Of a stretch of DNA of 39,651 nucleotides, positions 7,455-15,946 are shown piece after piece. Where the stretch lies: the NCBI GenBank assembly GCA_937910385.1, contig CALEPT010000103.1:1-39651 (forward strand), in the 5' to 3' direction. Made by a program: the position numbers and the translations under genes. Origin of the DNA: an uncultured Ruminococcus sp. GTDB taxonomy: Bacteria; Bacillota; Clostridia; Oscillospirales; Ruminococcaceae. The stretch's first letter is position 1. Each line of letters opens with the position of its first letter. The notes below the pieces were generated by a model. It was given only the letters and a program-made list of their open reading frames with translations. It made no database searches and was not told the origin of the DNA.

Positions 7455-9422
7455 TCACTCGACCGGAAGCGTTATCATCTTAAGGGTATATTGCTGAATA
7501 TAAAGTGCGTCCATTGAAGTAACGCCGTCACGGCTGCGGTTGCAATCGGCATTCTCATAGCCCTTTTCTGTGATGTGATTTTCATCCGAGCCATTCACAC
7601 CGTATTTATCGGGATTCGCAAGAGCCTGAAGAATGATGACCGAATCCGATACATCTATCGTGCCATTGCAGTTAGCATCACCGTAAACAATATTGCTTTC
7701 TGAAATCGTCGTGGTTGTTGTAGTAGTTGTAGTTACAGGGGTGTTATATATGAGATATATGCTATCTACTGATGCTCCCTCCGGCCACCAGAGTTGTACC
7801 TGAACAGAAGCTGCATTCTTGGCGTTATCAAGAGAAAGCTCTACTGTTGCATTGCCCGAGCTGTCAGCATTAAAACTGAATCTGTCAACTATCCAGTCAT
7901 CTGCGCCCTCGTACGTTTCATATACAAGACCGCCGTTTCCGCTAACACCTGCTGTAAGGCTACTGATATTGATGATTACCGAATCCGCACCGTTGGGATC
8001 GAAAGCAGGGTAATCGCTTACAGCGAAGATATCAGCCTTTACGGTCGTTTTATTATCGGGATCGTTATAAGTAGTAGTCGTTACAGTTGTTACCGTTGTG
8101 GTAGTTGTGTTGGTAGGATCATTTCCTGTCGTTGCAGCAGTGGTAGTTGTTGTAGTTGTGGTGGTCGTTGTAGTAGTTGTTGTTGTCGTCACCTTGCCTG
8201 CCCAGAGTATAGACTCATCGGCAAGAATGCCCATCATAGCATCAACGACCTTTTCAGACTCGGTATACCATGAAGTACCGCCTGCATTTCTGTTGAGATA
8301 TCCATGAGCCTCGCCGGTCGGGTTTGACTCGGTATAAACGTTATTATCCCAGAGGACGCAAGGAATACCGGCTTTTTTTGCCTTTGTGAGATAGTCCTTA
8401 GCCCAAGCTATCCTCGAATCGGTGTTGTCGAAGTTCGATGCACTGAATTCTCCGATAATAATGGGAGCGCCCTTTTCGTTCATAATAGTCGTCATATTAT
8501 TGAAAAATGTAGTAAGCGCTGACTCATAGTTTTCGCCCCAGCCGCTCTGTCCGGGGAAATTATGGTTTGCATACGAATCGGTCGCCATTGTGAAATAATA
8601 CGGCAGATATGCGTGTACAGAAAGCGCAACGTTGCCCGCATTATCGGGGATAGCGATGTTGCGTATCGCCGTAGCATCAGACGAAGCGCAGTATCCGGGA
8701 AGCATAAGAAGTCTCTGCTGATTCTGCTCCGAGCCCTGACCTCTTACTGCGTTGACGAATGCAGCATTAAGATTATTGATATAATTCCATGTATATCCGT
8801 TATCACCGCTGCCGTTGCCCCATTCCGAAACAGCGGAGTTGCCTGTCTGACGCGGCTCGTTCATACCCTCAAAGATGAGGTGCTGATCATAGTCCTTGAA
8901 TTCCTCAGCGACCTGAGACCATATAGCGGTTATCTTTGCTTCTGCTGTCGCATATGTCGAATCATTGAACTGTGAAACATTCACCCAGTTTTCGTGGTGA
9001 ACATTAAGGATAGCATACATATCGTTGTCGATGGCGTAATCGACTACCTCATGAACTCTTGCCATCCACTCGGAATCAATATTGTTGTTTCCGTCGAGGT
9101 GGGGATACCATGTTGTAGGTATTCTGATCGTATTGAAGCCCTTTGCCTTGACAGTATCGATCATTGCCTTGGTAGTTTTCGGGTTGCTCCATGAAGTTTC
9201 TGTATTGAGCCCTGTGTGCCACGTATCTCCCGTAGCGTCGAGCGAGTTGCCGACATTCCAACCTATCTTCATTTCCTGCGTTATTTCAAACGGTGTTTTG
9301 TAGCTTGCGGCGTCAGCCGAACTGAAGTCGTTGGCTGGAGTGAATTTTACTGCCGATACTAAACAGGCAACAGCAGCTGAAGCGCTCACGATACGCTTCA
9401 AGGTTTTTGAAAGATCAAACAT
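7455..9422 (-). CDS. GH5 endoglucanase with carbohydrate-binding module and dockerin
   Basis: A 655-residue cellulosomal enzyme that hydrolyses beta-1,4-glucan (cellulose, possibly mixed-linkage glucan or xyloglucan). The ATG at 9422 is chosen over a longer frame because GGGAGGG precedes it and it begins a proper signal peptide (about 1-38). The GH5 catalytic domain spans about 43-405: IGWNVGNSLDA near the start is typical of subfamily GH5_4, the acid/base is Glu189 in MNEP, and the nucleophile is Glu325 in IIIGEFSASN. A poly-Thr linker with 17 consecutive threonines (412-428) precedes a ~100-residue beta-rich module (about 462-560), probably a CBM; its aromatic pair QLWWPEG is a candidate binding site. 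A second Thr linker leads to the dockerin (about 578-655: YGDANCNGTIDVSDSV and a second, longer repeat), resembling R. flavefaciens dockerins. It has its own promoter and is monocistronic. Confidence 0.95.
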   Translation of the reverse strand: MFDLSKTLKRIVSASAAVACLVSAVKFTPANDFSSADAASYKTPFEITQEMKIGWNVGNSLDATGDTWHTGLNTETSWSNPKTTKAMIDTVKAKGFNTIRIPTTWYPHLDGNNNIDSEWMARVHEVVDYAIDNDMYAILNVHHENWVNVSQFNDSTYATAEAKITAIWSQVAEEFKDYDQHLIFEGMNEPRQTGNSAVSEWGNGSGDNGYTWNYINNLNAAFVNAVRGQGSEQNQQRLLMLPGYCASSDATAIRNIAIPDNAGNVALSVHAYLPYYFTMATDSYANHNFPGQSGWGENYESALTTFFNNMTTIMNEKGAPIIIGEFSASNFDNTDSRIAWAKDYLTKAKKAGIPCVLWDNNVYTESNPTGEAHGYLNRNAGGTSWYTESEKVVDAMMGILADESILWAGKVTTTTTTTTTTTTTTTTTAATTGNDPTNTTTTTVTTVTTTTYNDPDNKTTVKADIFAVSDYPAFDPNGADSVIINISSLTAGVSGNGGLVYETYEGADDWIVDRFSFNADSSGNATVELSLDNAKNAASVQVQLWWPEGASVDSIYLIYNTPVTTTTTTTTTISESNIVYGDANCNGTIDVSDSVIILQALANPDKYGVNGSDENHITEKGYENADCNRSRDGVTSMDALYIQQYTLKMITLPVE

Positions 9423-9529
9423 AATAATACCCTCCCAAATATTATTTTTGTTAATTTTGTGCAAAAGCACCTGCTTTTTTACTTTGGAGAAGCCGTAGTG
9501 CAAACAACTTTCTCCTAATCTGCAACTAT

Positions 9530-9558
9530 ATTTTATCATATTCGTATAATAATGTCAA
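9530..9558 (-). promoter_or_regulatory. Sigma-A promoter of the GH5 gene
   Basis: On the minus strand TTGACA (9553-9558), a 17-bp spacer and TAAAAT (9530-9535). The predicted leader to the start codon is about 100 nt. Confidence 0.85.
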
Positions 9559-9709
9559 TCTGTTTTGTGCAGTTTGCCAGAAAACCGCACGTAGAATTTC
9601 AGCTTTGGCTTTTAGCAATATTGTATAATTAATTTTTAATTTAATGAGCGATTTGATAATATTTTGTTAATTAGGCGATTTATTTATCTTATCTTGTGCT
9701 TTATAACAA

Positions 9710-9735
9710 CAAAAAGGAGCCTTCGGCTCCTTCGT
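9710..9735 (-). terminator. Rho-independent terminator of the CarD-family gene
   Basis: On the minus strand AAGGAGCC-GAA-GGCTCCTT is followed by TTTG, directly after the stop codon at 9743. Compact stem with triloop and T-run. Confidence 0.85.
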
Positions 9736-9742
9736 GTTATTT

Positions 9743-10237
9743 TCAAACGTGTTCCTTTATGTATGGTACGACCTCGTCTTTTCCAATACCAAGAGCATAA
9801 GCAAATTCATCATACAGCATATTCTCAGCCTCAGCAAGGAACTTTTCATCTGCCGAATGCAGTTTTTTGTGCTGTTGAAGGAGCTCCTGCCGGCGTATAT
9901 ACAGAGTTTTTATCAGCTTTACGAGCTCAAGACGGTCGCCGCCGCTGATTATTTCGCGGTATTTTTCTTTTCTCACAGCCTCGTCATCTATCCATATGAA
10001 GTCTTCATCAGGCATTACTCTTATGAGCTCCTCGACCTCTTCACGGGTATAGACTCTTCTCATCTGTTCGGTAAGAGCAGACTTTGCAGTAGGCACATAA
10101 AAGGTATTTCTGCTGTCTCCGACCGGGCGGAGGACGTAGTACTCGACATTTTCGCCGCTGAAATCTCTCTCCTCGATTGCCGAGATCTCGCAAACGCCGT
10201 ACGAAGCATACACAACGACATCGTTCACCTTATACAT
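9743..10237 (-). CDS. CarD/CdnL-family transcription regulator
   Basis: 164 residues. The N-terminal ~65 residues (MYKVNDVVVYASYGVCEISAI) form the Tudor-like RNA-polymerase-interacting domain shared by CarD, CdnL and the TRCF repair factor. The rest is helical and would be the DNA-contacting domain, ending in an acidic/hydrophobic tail. In other bacteria CarD-type proteins bind the RNA polymerase beta subunit and stabilise open complexes, especially at rRNA promoters. The start at 10237 is supported by GGAGG 8 nt upstream; an in-frame TTG five codons earlier falls inside that ribosome site. It is monocistronic with a strong terminator. No clear -35 box was seen upstream, only AT-rich TATAAT-like sequence. 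Confidence 0.92.
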   Translation of the reverse strand: MYKVNDVVVYASYGVCEISAIEERDFSGENVEYYVLRPVGDSRNTFYVPTAKSALTEQMRRVYTREEVEELIRVMPDEDFIWIDDEAVRKEKYREIISGGDRLELVKLIKTLYIRRQELLQQHKKLHSADEKFLAEAENMLYDEFAYALGIGKDEVVPYIKEHV

Positions 10238-10335
10238 CTGAAATACCTCCAATATAAATCGTATTGCAAAAAGTCATTATAATAATTATAACATATTTTT
10301 GCGAAAAATGTTATAGGCATTATGCACAAAAATAC

Positions 10336-10364
10336 AAAAACAGGACGGATATACCGTCCTGTTT
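10336..10364 (-). terminator. Rho-independent terminator of the YfhO-type gene
   Basis: On the minus strand AAACAGGACGG and CCGTCCTGTTT form an 11-bp stem with a 5-nt loop. The stem end and the following bases give a T-run (TTTTTG), immediately after the stop codon at 10369. Confidence 0.9.
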
Positions 10365-10368
10365 CTTA

Positions 10369-13300
10369 TCATTTTTTCTTGTTTTTGCCCTTGCCGCCGC
10401 TCTTCTTTACAGTATCCTCAGCTTTTTCGGCAGCCCTTTCAAGCTGCTCGGACGCACCGTCAGGATCATCTTCGGTCTTTTCAGCTTCTTCCTCAAGAGC
10501 CTTGATGTTTTCTTCAGCGTTCTTGGCAAGCTTGTTTGCCTTTTCATCCTCAGCGCTGACTTTATCCTTGAGGTCTTCCGCCTTGTCACCGAGATCTTCC
10601 GGAAGCTTCTCTGCTACAGCTCCTTTGGACTTGATTATTTTCACGTCCTTTTTTGCCGCAGCTGCCGCAGCAGCTTCAGCCGCAGTGCCTTCGGGATCCT
10701 CTTTTGCCTTTTTGAGAAGTTCCTTATCCTTGCGCCTTGCAATGAGTATCTTGTTATTCTTTGAATCGTAGATATAGAACATTACGAGTATGCCTATGCC
10801 GAGTATCAGAGTAACAACGCCCATTGTGAATCCGGGAGGAGTATACTTCATCGAAACCGTGTGATGACCCGCGGGGAGCTTTATTCCGATAAGTGTTCCG
10901 AGCACGATTATCTCGCCTGTATCACCCTGAGCATTATTCAGCGTTGTTGTTCCGTCCTCATTAGCAGTCTGTACTATCAGGCTGTCGATAGTCTTTCCGT
11001 CAACCTTTATCTTCCAGCCCGGCTCATACGGGATAGTTGTCATGAGTATCTGTCCCTGCTGAGCGTCAACCTCGCCCACGAGATAGCGGTCGTTGGACTT
11101 TTCTGTGTCTATGACCCATTCGTTCTGCTTGAGCTTGTTGATGTCCTCCTCGAACGCTTCCTCGTCGAGGTAATAGAAGTTGAAGCCGTTATTCTTTCTC
11201 ACCATGAGGTACTCGTTGCTGCCGGTATACTGACCGCCGCTACCCGAAGCCTGAATGGTAAGTCTCACCTCGACCTCTGTGCCTGCGTCAAATGGACCTA
11301 TTCTCACGATAGGCGAGGAATTGGTGTTAAAGTAGGTGCCGTATCCCTCGTGACCGTAAAAGTTTCCGTCCTCGTCCTTTGTGGAGGATACCCATACGTT
11401 GCAAGCCTTACGCATTTCCGAGCCGAGGTGCATATAGATATCTCCATCGTGGGGAACTGTAACATGAATATTTACAACAGCATCGTCAACGCCCGCAAAC
11501 GCCTCATAGCAGTCGTGAACCGTACCCGTCGAGTTGGTATAGTCATGGAGGTAAACCTTTGAATCGTCGTAGGAAACCTCATAATCGAACGGTATATAGT
11601 ACTGTTTGGGGATTATGGGCATTGTGGTGTAATCCTCTGTGTTGCCTGTCATAGAGCTTAGGAAGTTGTTAAGGCTGTTGAAAGGATTATCGTTGCCGAG
11701 TCCGGTCAGGATAGTTATATCGTCGTCAGCCATATAGCCTATGCTTAGTGCATTTGGGTTTTCATAGATATCGACTGTTGATGTCTGATCATTGTCCTTT
11801 GTATATGTCGTAGAGAATATTTTCTGATATGAAGCATCGAGCATATTTGTGCTTCCTGATTTTCTGCTCGGATCATCAAGAACGTACTTTATACCGAGTA
11901 TCGAATCCGCAACAGGATTGCAGCCTTCATACTTTGACTCGAAGCTCTGTGTGAAATAGCCCATCGTCTCAATGAACTTGATAGCTCTTGCGTTCATTAC
12001 CGAACTCGAGTGAGAAATGCCCTTGAGACCGTAAGCGAGGTTATCGTTTACCATACGGTTATAGGTCTTTTCAGCGCGGTAGAAGCCGCTGTCGTACTCC
12101 TCAAGCTGTTCCACGACATCGGGCGCGCTCATTATCTCAGTGTAGGTGCTCTTGTCAGAGTTGCCTACCTCTTTGAATATCTTGCGGAACGAGTCGTAGC
12201 AGTTATAGCCGCCCTCGAAGAATATCAGCGCAGCCATGCACACTGTAGCGACCTTTTTGTATGTCTGCTTTTTTGACCTTGAGTAAATATATATAAGCAC
12301 AAAGTAAGCGATGAGCAGAGCCATACCGAAACCGATAGTGCCGAGCCAGAGCTCGTCCCACTTATCGCTGCCGTGATTCATTGTATCGGTGTACGGAGTT
12401 GTGGCAACATACTTGTACTTGCTCTCGTTATACGCGAAAAATCCGCCGCTTTCAAGCGAGTAACCGCTGATACCGTTCTTTTCCTTATAGCTCTTGTAAT
12501 ACTCCATTACAGAATAGAACAGCAGAGTCAGAACGCCTACTATTCCCGCAGATATGCTAAGCGGTATTATCGACTTCTTAGCCTCCTTCTCGCTCTCATA
12601 GCCGTCCAGCTTAGAGAATGCTTCCGCTGCCATTGAAACCATAATGAACGAGAGAATAAACGAATATCTGTAAGGAAGCCAGTTAGGATCCTGTCCGCCG
12701 TGCCAGAGCATATTTATCGGCTTGATATACATACTGAAAAGCAGAATGAACATCAGGAGTCCATAGCCTATCTTTCTGTTTGCCTTTATCTTCTTGTTAA
12801 AAGCGTACATCGGCAGCAGCAGGAAGGTCATGACCCCGCAGTATATCTCAGGTCTTCCGTAGAATCCGGTCCCTGTGTCAACGTTTACCGAGTAATACTG
12901 GTTCGGAAGCATACAAGCCACCAACTCAATAGGATTGAACATGGTTTTCAGGCTGTAATCCGGCTCAGAGAAGTCAAACTTACCGAGAGCCAGAGCGTTG
13001 TAGACGGGAAGTATCATAATGATACTGCACATCATAACAACTACAGTAGAGCCTACCATAACTCCTATAGTTTTCGCATACTCACCCGCATCCTTATACT
13101 TACGTGTCTTGCCAAAGAACAGGTAGTAAACAAAGTAAAGTGCTATGAAAATGGCTATCATGAAGCCAATGTAGAAGTTCGCAATGAACATCAGCGCTGT
13201 AGGAATGATGTAGTTTATCTTTCTTCCGTCGTCGATCAGGTACTCCACGCCAAGGATTATCAGCGGCAGGAATATCGGTCCGTCGATCCACATCGGGTCG

Positions 13301-13878
13301 ATGAGCTGTATAACAACATACGCCATCATGGCATACATATTTGAAAACAGCAGTGACTGAAGAGGCTTGAGCCCCTTTGACTTCTGTGCATATATGCAGA
13401 ACGTCAGACCGGCTGCACCGACCTTGCACATCTGCATTATCATCATGCTTTCAAGTATCATTTTTCTCGGCAGCAGTATTACAATAAGTGTAAACGGACT
13501 TGCGAGATAGTATCCTATGATACCCATAAAGCCGCCGGAAAGGTTACGGCTCCAGCTGTAGAATGCGCTTCCGTCCCCCCAGAAAGCATCTCTCAGGGAT
13601 TCAAAGTAGTAGATGTACTGACCGTTCAGGTCAAGCGTGAGCACCGAACGTTCCCCGAAAGGATACACATCGAAATTGATATAAGCGATAAGCGTCAGCA
13701 GAAAGGGGATGAAAAACGCTGCAAGGTAATACAGCGGTTTGTATTTATTTCCCCTTCTTTCGGCTATCACATCTGCGGCGGTGCGCACCGGTTTTGCGCT
13801 TCCGACCGCCTTTGCTCTCTGCCCTGCGCCGCCCGAGCGTTTTTTCGCCTTAGCGGCAGAGGCCTTTGACTTAGCCAA
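10369..13878 (-). CDS. YfhO-family polytopic membrane protein (GT-C-like), with charged cytoplasmic tails
   Basis: 1169 residues. The start is TTG at 13878, because AAAGGAGG sits 7 nt before it; no suitable ATG lies nearby. A basic, Ala/Lys-rich N-terminus (about 1-40) precedes the first membrane segment near 47-67. The loop with LTLDLNGQYIYYFESL matches the conserved first loop of YfhO proteins. About a dozen membrane segments run to about residue 560, followed by a large extracytoplasmic domain and a last membrane segment near 1000. The ~150-residue C-terminal tail is rich in Ala, Lys and Glu (likely coiled coil) and ends in KNKKK. YfhO proteins are GT-C-type enzymes that transfer sugars from undecaprenyl-phosphate to teichoic acids or other wall polymers in Bacillus and Listeria; by homology this one glycosylates a surface polymer. 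Its own promoter lies at 13940-13968. Confidence 0.88.
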   Translation of the reverse strand: MAKSKASAAKAKKRSGGAGQRAKAVGSAKPVRTAADVIAERRGNKYKPLYYLAAFFIPFLLTLIAYINFDVYPFGERSVLTLDLNGQYIYYFESLRDAFWGDGSAFYSWSRNLSGGFMGIIGYYLASPFTLIVILLPRKMILESMMIMQMCKVGAAGLTFCIYAQKSKGLKPLQSLLFSNMYAMMAYVVIQLIDPMWIDGPIFLPLIILGVEYLIDDGRKINYIIPTALMFIANFYIGFMIAIFIALYFVYYLFFGKTRKYKDAGEYAKTIGVMVGSTVVVMMCSIIMILPVYNALALGKFDFSEPDYSLKTMFNPIELVACMLPNQYYSVNVDTGTGFYGRPEIYCGVMTFLLLPMYAFNKKIKANRKIGYGLLMFILLFSMYIKPINMLWHGGQDPNWLPYRYSFILSFIMVSMAAEAFSKLDGYESEKEAKKSIIPLSISAGIVGVLTLLFYSVMEYYKSYKEKNGISGYSLESGGFFAYNESKYKYVATTPYTDTMNHGSDKWDELWLGTIGFGMALLIAYFVLIYIYSRSKKQTYKKVATVCMAALIFFEGGYNCYDSFRKIFKEVGNSDKSTYTEIMSAPDVVEQLEEYDSGFYRAEKTYNRMVNDNLAYGLKGISHSSSVMNARAIKFIETMGYFTQSFESKYEGCNPVADSILGIKYVLDDPSRKSGSTNMLDASYQKIFSTTYTKDNDQTSTVDIYENPNALSIGYMADDDITILTGLGNDNPFNSLNNFLSSMTGNTEDYTTMPIIPKQYYIPFDYEVSYDDSKVYLHDYTNSTGTVHDCYEAFAGVDDAVVNIHVTVPHDGDIYMHLGSEMRKACNVWVSSTKDEDGNFYGHEGYGTYFNTNSSPIVRIGPFDAGTEVEVRLTIQASGSGGQYTGSNEYLMVRKNNGFNFYYLDEEAFEEDINKLKQNEWVIDTEKSNDRYLVGEVDAQQGQILMTTIPYEPGWKIKVDGKTIDSLIVQTANEDGTTTLNNAQGDTGEIIVLGTLIGIKLPAGHHTVSMKYTPPGFTMGVVTLILGIGILVMFYIYDSKNNKILIARRKDKELLKKAKEDPEGTAAEAAAAAAAKKDVKIIKSKGAVAEKLPEDLGDKAEDLKDKVSAEDEKANKLAKNAEENIKALEEEAEKTEDDPDGASEQLERAAEKAEDTVKKSGGKGKNKKK

Positions 13879-13939
13879 TGTTGTTCCTCCTTTTTCGGGC
13901 GGCAAAAGCCATATTACCCGATTATAATTATCATTTTGT

Positions 13940-13968
13940 ATTATAACACACTATCAATGAAAAAGCAA
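13940..13968 (-). promoter_or_regulatory. Promoter of the YfhO-type gene
   Basis: On the minus strand TTGCTT (13963-13968), a 17-bp spacer and consensus TATAAT (13940-13945), about 55 nt before the TTG start. Confidence 0.75.
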
Positions 13969-14079
13969 GTAGGCGGCGAAAATTTTACAGTTTAATTCTC
14001 TACGGCCCGAGCAAGGCTCTGCAAAAGCTTCGCCGGACCCAAAGCATTGATCCGACTGACCGCACAAAAAGAGCGGCAA

Positions 14080-14170
14080 AGGGCCCCCCTTTGGCGGAAT
14101 CGCGGCATAAAATTACCGAGCCCATTATTTCAGGCTCGGTAATCCACTTTTTCTGCTGAAGGAAGCTGAC
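14080..14170 (-). repeat. Dispersed palindromic repeat A, copy 3 (full length)
   Basis: Minus-strand orientation. The inner hairpin is a perfect 11-bp stem (ATTACCGAGCC, 14112-14122, with 14133-14143) around a 10-nt loop. The outer arms are GTCAGCTTCC at the 14161-14170 end and CCGCCAAAGGG near 14080-14098; these pair imperfectly. It lies just after the Wzz-like gene in that gene's orientation and may act as its transcription end. Confidence 0.85.
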
Positions 14171-14193
14171 TTAATGCCGCCATTTATAACTTT

Positions 14194-15765
14194 TTACTTC
14201 TTCTTTTTCTTTTCATCAGGCTTTTCATCGTCAGCCTCATCAACGATCTCTTCTATTACATCGGCTATGTCGCCTTCGTCATCATCGTCATTTTCCGCAT
14301 CAGCTTTCTCAGCAGCCTTCCTGCCGGAATCATGACTGATAGCCTTTACAAACGCAACAGCGATATATATAACGAATATGAGCACTTCTACAAGAAGGAT
14401 CGGCAATATGGAGCTCTTTGCTACGCCGCCTATCGACGATCCTGCACTTTTTACCGCCGGAACAAGTATATTATAGGCATTTCCGAATGCAACATCCTCA
14501 TAATATTCATCTGCTGTGATCTCAGTCAGATCAACAAGCTCCCTTACCTTATCGCTGAGCGAAGCAAGATCTGCCTCTACCTGAGTTATCTGAGCTTCGG
14601 TAGCATTCTTGTTGCTCTTGAGAGCATCTCTTCTTGACTTATAGAATTCTATGCTCTGCTTGGTTTCTGCAAGATCAGTAGCTGTAGAGACCTTACGGTC
14701 AATGAGCTTATCATATTCTTCGGAAGCCTGAGAGTATGAAGTATCATTTCCGTCAGTTCCGTTGCCGAAGATAAGGATAGTATCCTTTTCATACTGTGCG
14801 ATAGATTCGGTTATCGACGCCAGTCTTTCCTCAAGCTGAGTCTGGGTACGTGTAAGGCTCTCGATCCTGTACTCATAATAAGCAATGGAAGTTTCCTTAT
14901 CCTTTGTGATATTATTTATGCTGATGTAAGAGGATATCCTGTCGAGGTCGATACTCTCGATAGTGGTAGTTACCTGATAAAGGTCATTGAAGGTATAGCC
15001 CGTCTGATTAGAGCGGAACAGCGTAGTGTCATCGTTTGCAAGCTCTTTGAGATATCTTTCCAGAGTGTCAAGGGTAGTCTTGAACACATCTACCTGCTCG
15101 GCATAGTCATAATCGGTGTACTGAACAGCCGGAACAGCAGTACCGAGCGAGTTATTGTAGCCATACTTGTCGTAAAAATAATCCCTGTAGCATTCAAGGA
15201 GAGTATTAAGTATCTGAACGCCCTCGGATTTTGAAAATCCCGCATTTCCGTAATCAAAATTCACCTTGAATTTTGTGGGATAATATGTTACGTCCAGCAT
15301 AGCCTCAGCTGCAGAAAGATTTCCGGAAGAAGCGTTCTCGTAGACGCTATTGTAAACGGTTATCCTGTCAATGGCGTCATCGGGGATAATGCCCTCAAAC
15401 GACATATTTTCTCTTATGCTTTCAAGATGTTCCATATCCATATCAAGACGTGTGAGAGCGTCTTCAATGACGGTCGGATTCTTGATAGAATTGATATCAA
15501 AAACTCTGCCTGCCGGATCCTTACCCTTTTCAATGCCGCTGTAGCTGAAGCTTACCAAGGCCGTAATGGCAGGCTTCCGGATCGCGGTCACTATACCCAC
15601 TGCACAAACCGTGAGTATGCCGGCAATTATAGCAGCAACGATCCATATTGCAAAGAATTGCTTGATCTTCTTGAATATTCCGGAAAGCGAGACAACGACC
15701 TCGTCCTTGTTATCCTCCTGATTTTTTATCGTAATGTTGAGATTACGTTCATCCTTCTTAGCCAT
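14194..15765 (-). CDS. Wzz-like chain-length/polysaccharide co-polymerase membrane protein
   Basis: 523 residues. A short cytoplasmic N-terminus is followed by a membrane segment at about 37-61, a long extracytoplasmic helical region (about 65-440) with coiled-coil stretches (for example TRTQTQLEERLASI), and a second membrane segment near 450-475. This two-segment architecture is that of the Wzz/CapA polysaccharide co-polymerases, which set the chain length of surface polysaccharides or partner a tyrosine kinase; no kinase gene is adjacent. The C-terminal tail is strongly acidic (DAENDDDDEGD) and ends in five lysines, an unusual cytoplasmic extension. The start has CGGAGG 7 nt upstream. It is transcribed from its own promoter (15836-15864) behind a stem-loop leader. 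Confidence 0.82.
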   Translation of the reverse strand: MAKKDERNLNITIKNQEDNKDEVVVSLSGIFKKIKQFFAIWIVAAIIAGILTVCAVGIVTAIRKPAITALVSFSYSGIEKGKDPAGRVFDINSIKNPTVIEDALTRLDMDMEHLESIRENMSFEGIIPDDAIDRITVYNSVYENASSGNLSAAEAMLDVTYYPTKFKVNFDYGNAGFSKSEGVQILNTLLECYRDYFYDKYGYNNSLGTAVPAVQYTDYDYAEQVDVFKTTLDTLERYLKELANDDTTLFRSNQTGYTFNDLYQVTTTIESIDLDRISSYISINNITKDKETSIAYYEYRIESLTRTQTQLEERLASITESIAQYEKDTILIFGNGTDGNDTSYSQASEEYDKLIDRKVSTATDLAETKQSIEFYKSRRDALKSNKNATEAQITQVEADLASLSDKVRELVDLTEITADEYYEDVAFGNAYNILVPAVKSAGSSIGGVAKSSILPILLVEVLIFVIYIAVAFVKAISHDSGRKAAEKADAENDDDDEGDIADVIEEIVDEADDEKPDEKKKKK

Positions 15766-15784
15766 TTTTACCTCCGTTTACATA

Positions 15785-15816
15785 GTAAAAGCCATAAATA
15801 CAGGGATTGCTTTTAC
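15785..15816 (-). promoter_or_regulatory. Stem-loop in the Wzz-like gene leader
   Basis: GTAAAAGC and GCTTTTAC form a perfect 8-bp inverted repeat with a 16-nt loop, between the promoter and the ribosome site of the Wzz-like gene. It could affect mRNA stability or translation; no known riboswitch is recognised. Confidence 0.45.
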
Positions 15817-15835
15817 TGTGGTTTGCCGAATTATT

Positions 15836-15864
15836 ATTTTACCACTAAAAGCGCGTCAAGTCAA
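15836..15864 (-). promoter_or_regulatory. Promoter of the Wzz-like gene
   Basis: On the minus strand TTGACT (15859-15864), a 17-bp spacer and TAAAAT (15836-15841), about 70 nt before the start codon. Confidence 0.8.
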
Positions 15865-15946
15865 GACTTTTCGGCAGTTTTCCAGCATTTATCTAAATAA
15901 ACACCGCCGCATCTTCCGTGATTTGGCAAAATGAACAACCAATATA

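Larger units (their letters stand above)
9423..9742. other. Interval between GH5 start and carD end
   Basis: About 320 nt, AT-rich. It holds the GH5 promoter and ~100-nt leader on the left and the carD terminator on the right (9712-9735). Between roughly 9560 and 9705 nothing else is recognisable. Confidence 0.6.
13879..14193. other. Interval between YfhO-type and Wzz-like genes
   Basis: About 315 nt. It contains the YfhO promoter (13940-13968) and repeat A copy 3 (14080-14170). The part between (about 13985-14075) is GC-richer and has a short motif, CTCTGCAAAAGCTTCGCCGGACCC, split here as CTCTGCAAAAGC and TTCGCCGGACCC, that may be a decayed member of repeat family B. No gene is seen. Confidence 0.5.

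Noticed and set aside
8090..8200. GTT/GTN-rich plus-strand tract resembling a valine-rich reading frame or simple repeat element
   Set aside because: It is the complement of the poly-Thr linker codons of the GH5 gene; the opposite-strand frame has no start context.
11000..13500. Long plus-strand frames opposite the YfhO-type gene
   Set aside because: They are shadows of a strongly coding minus-strand gene with clear membrane segments, promoter and terminator.
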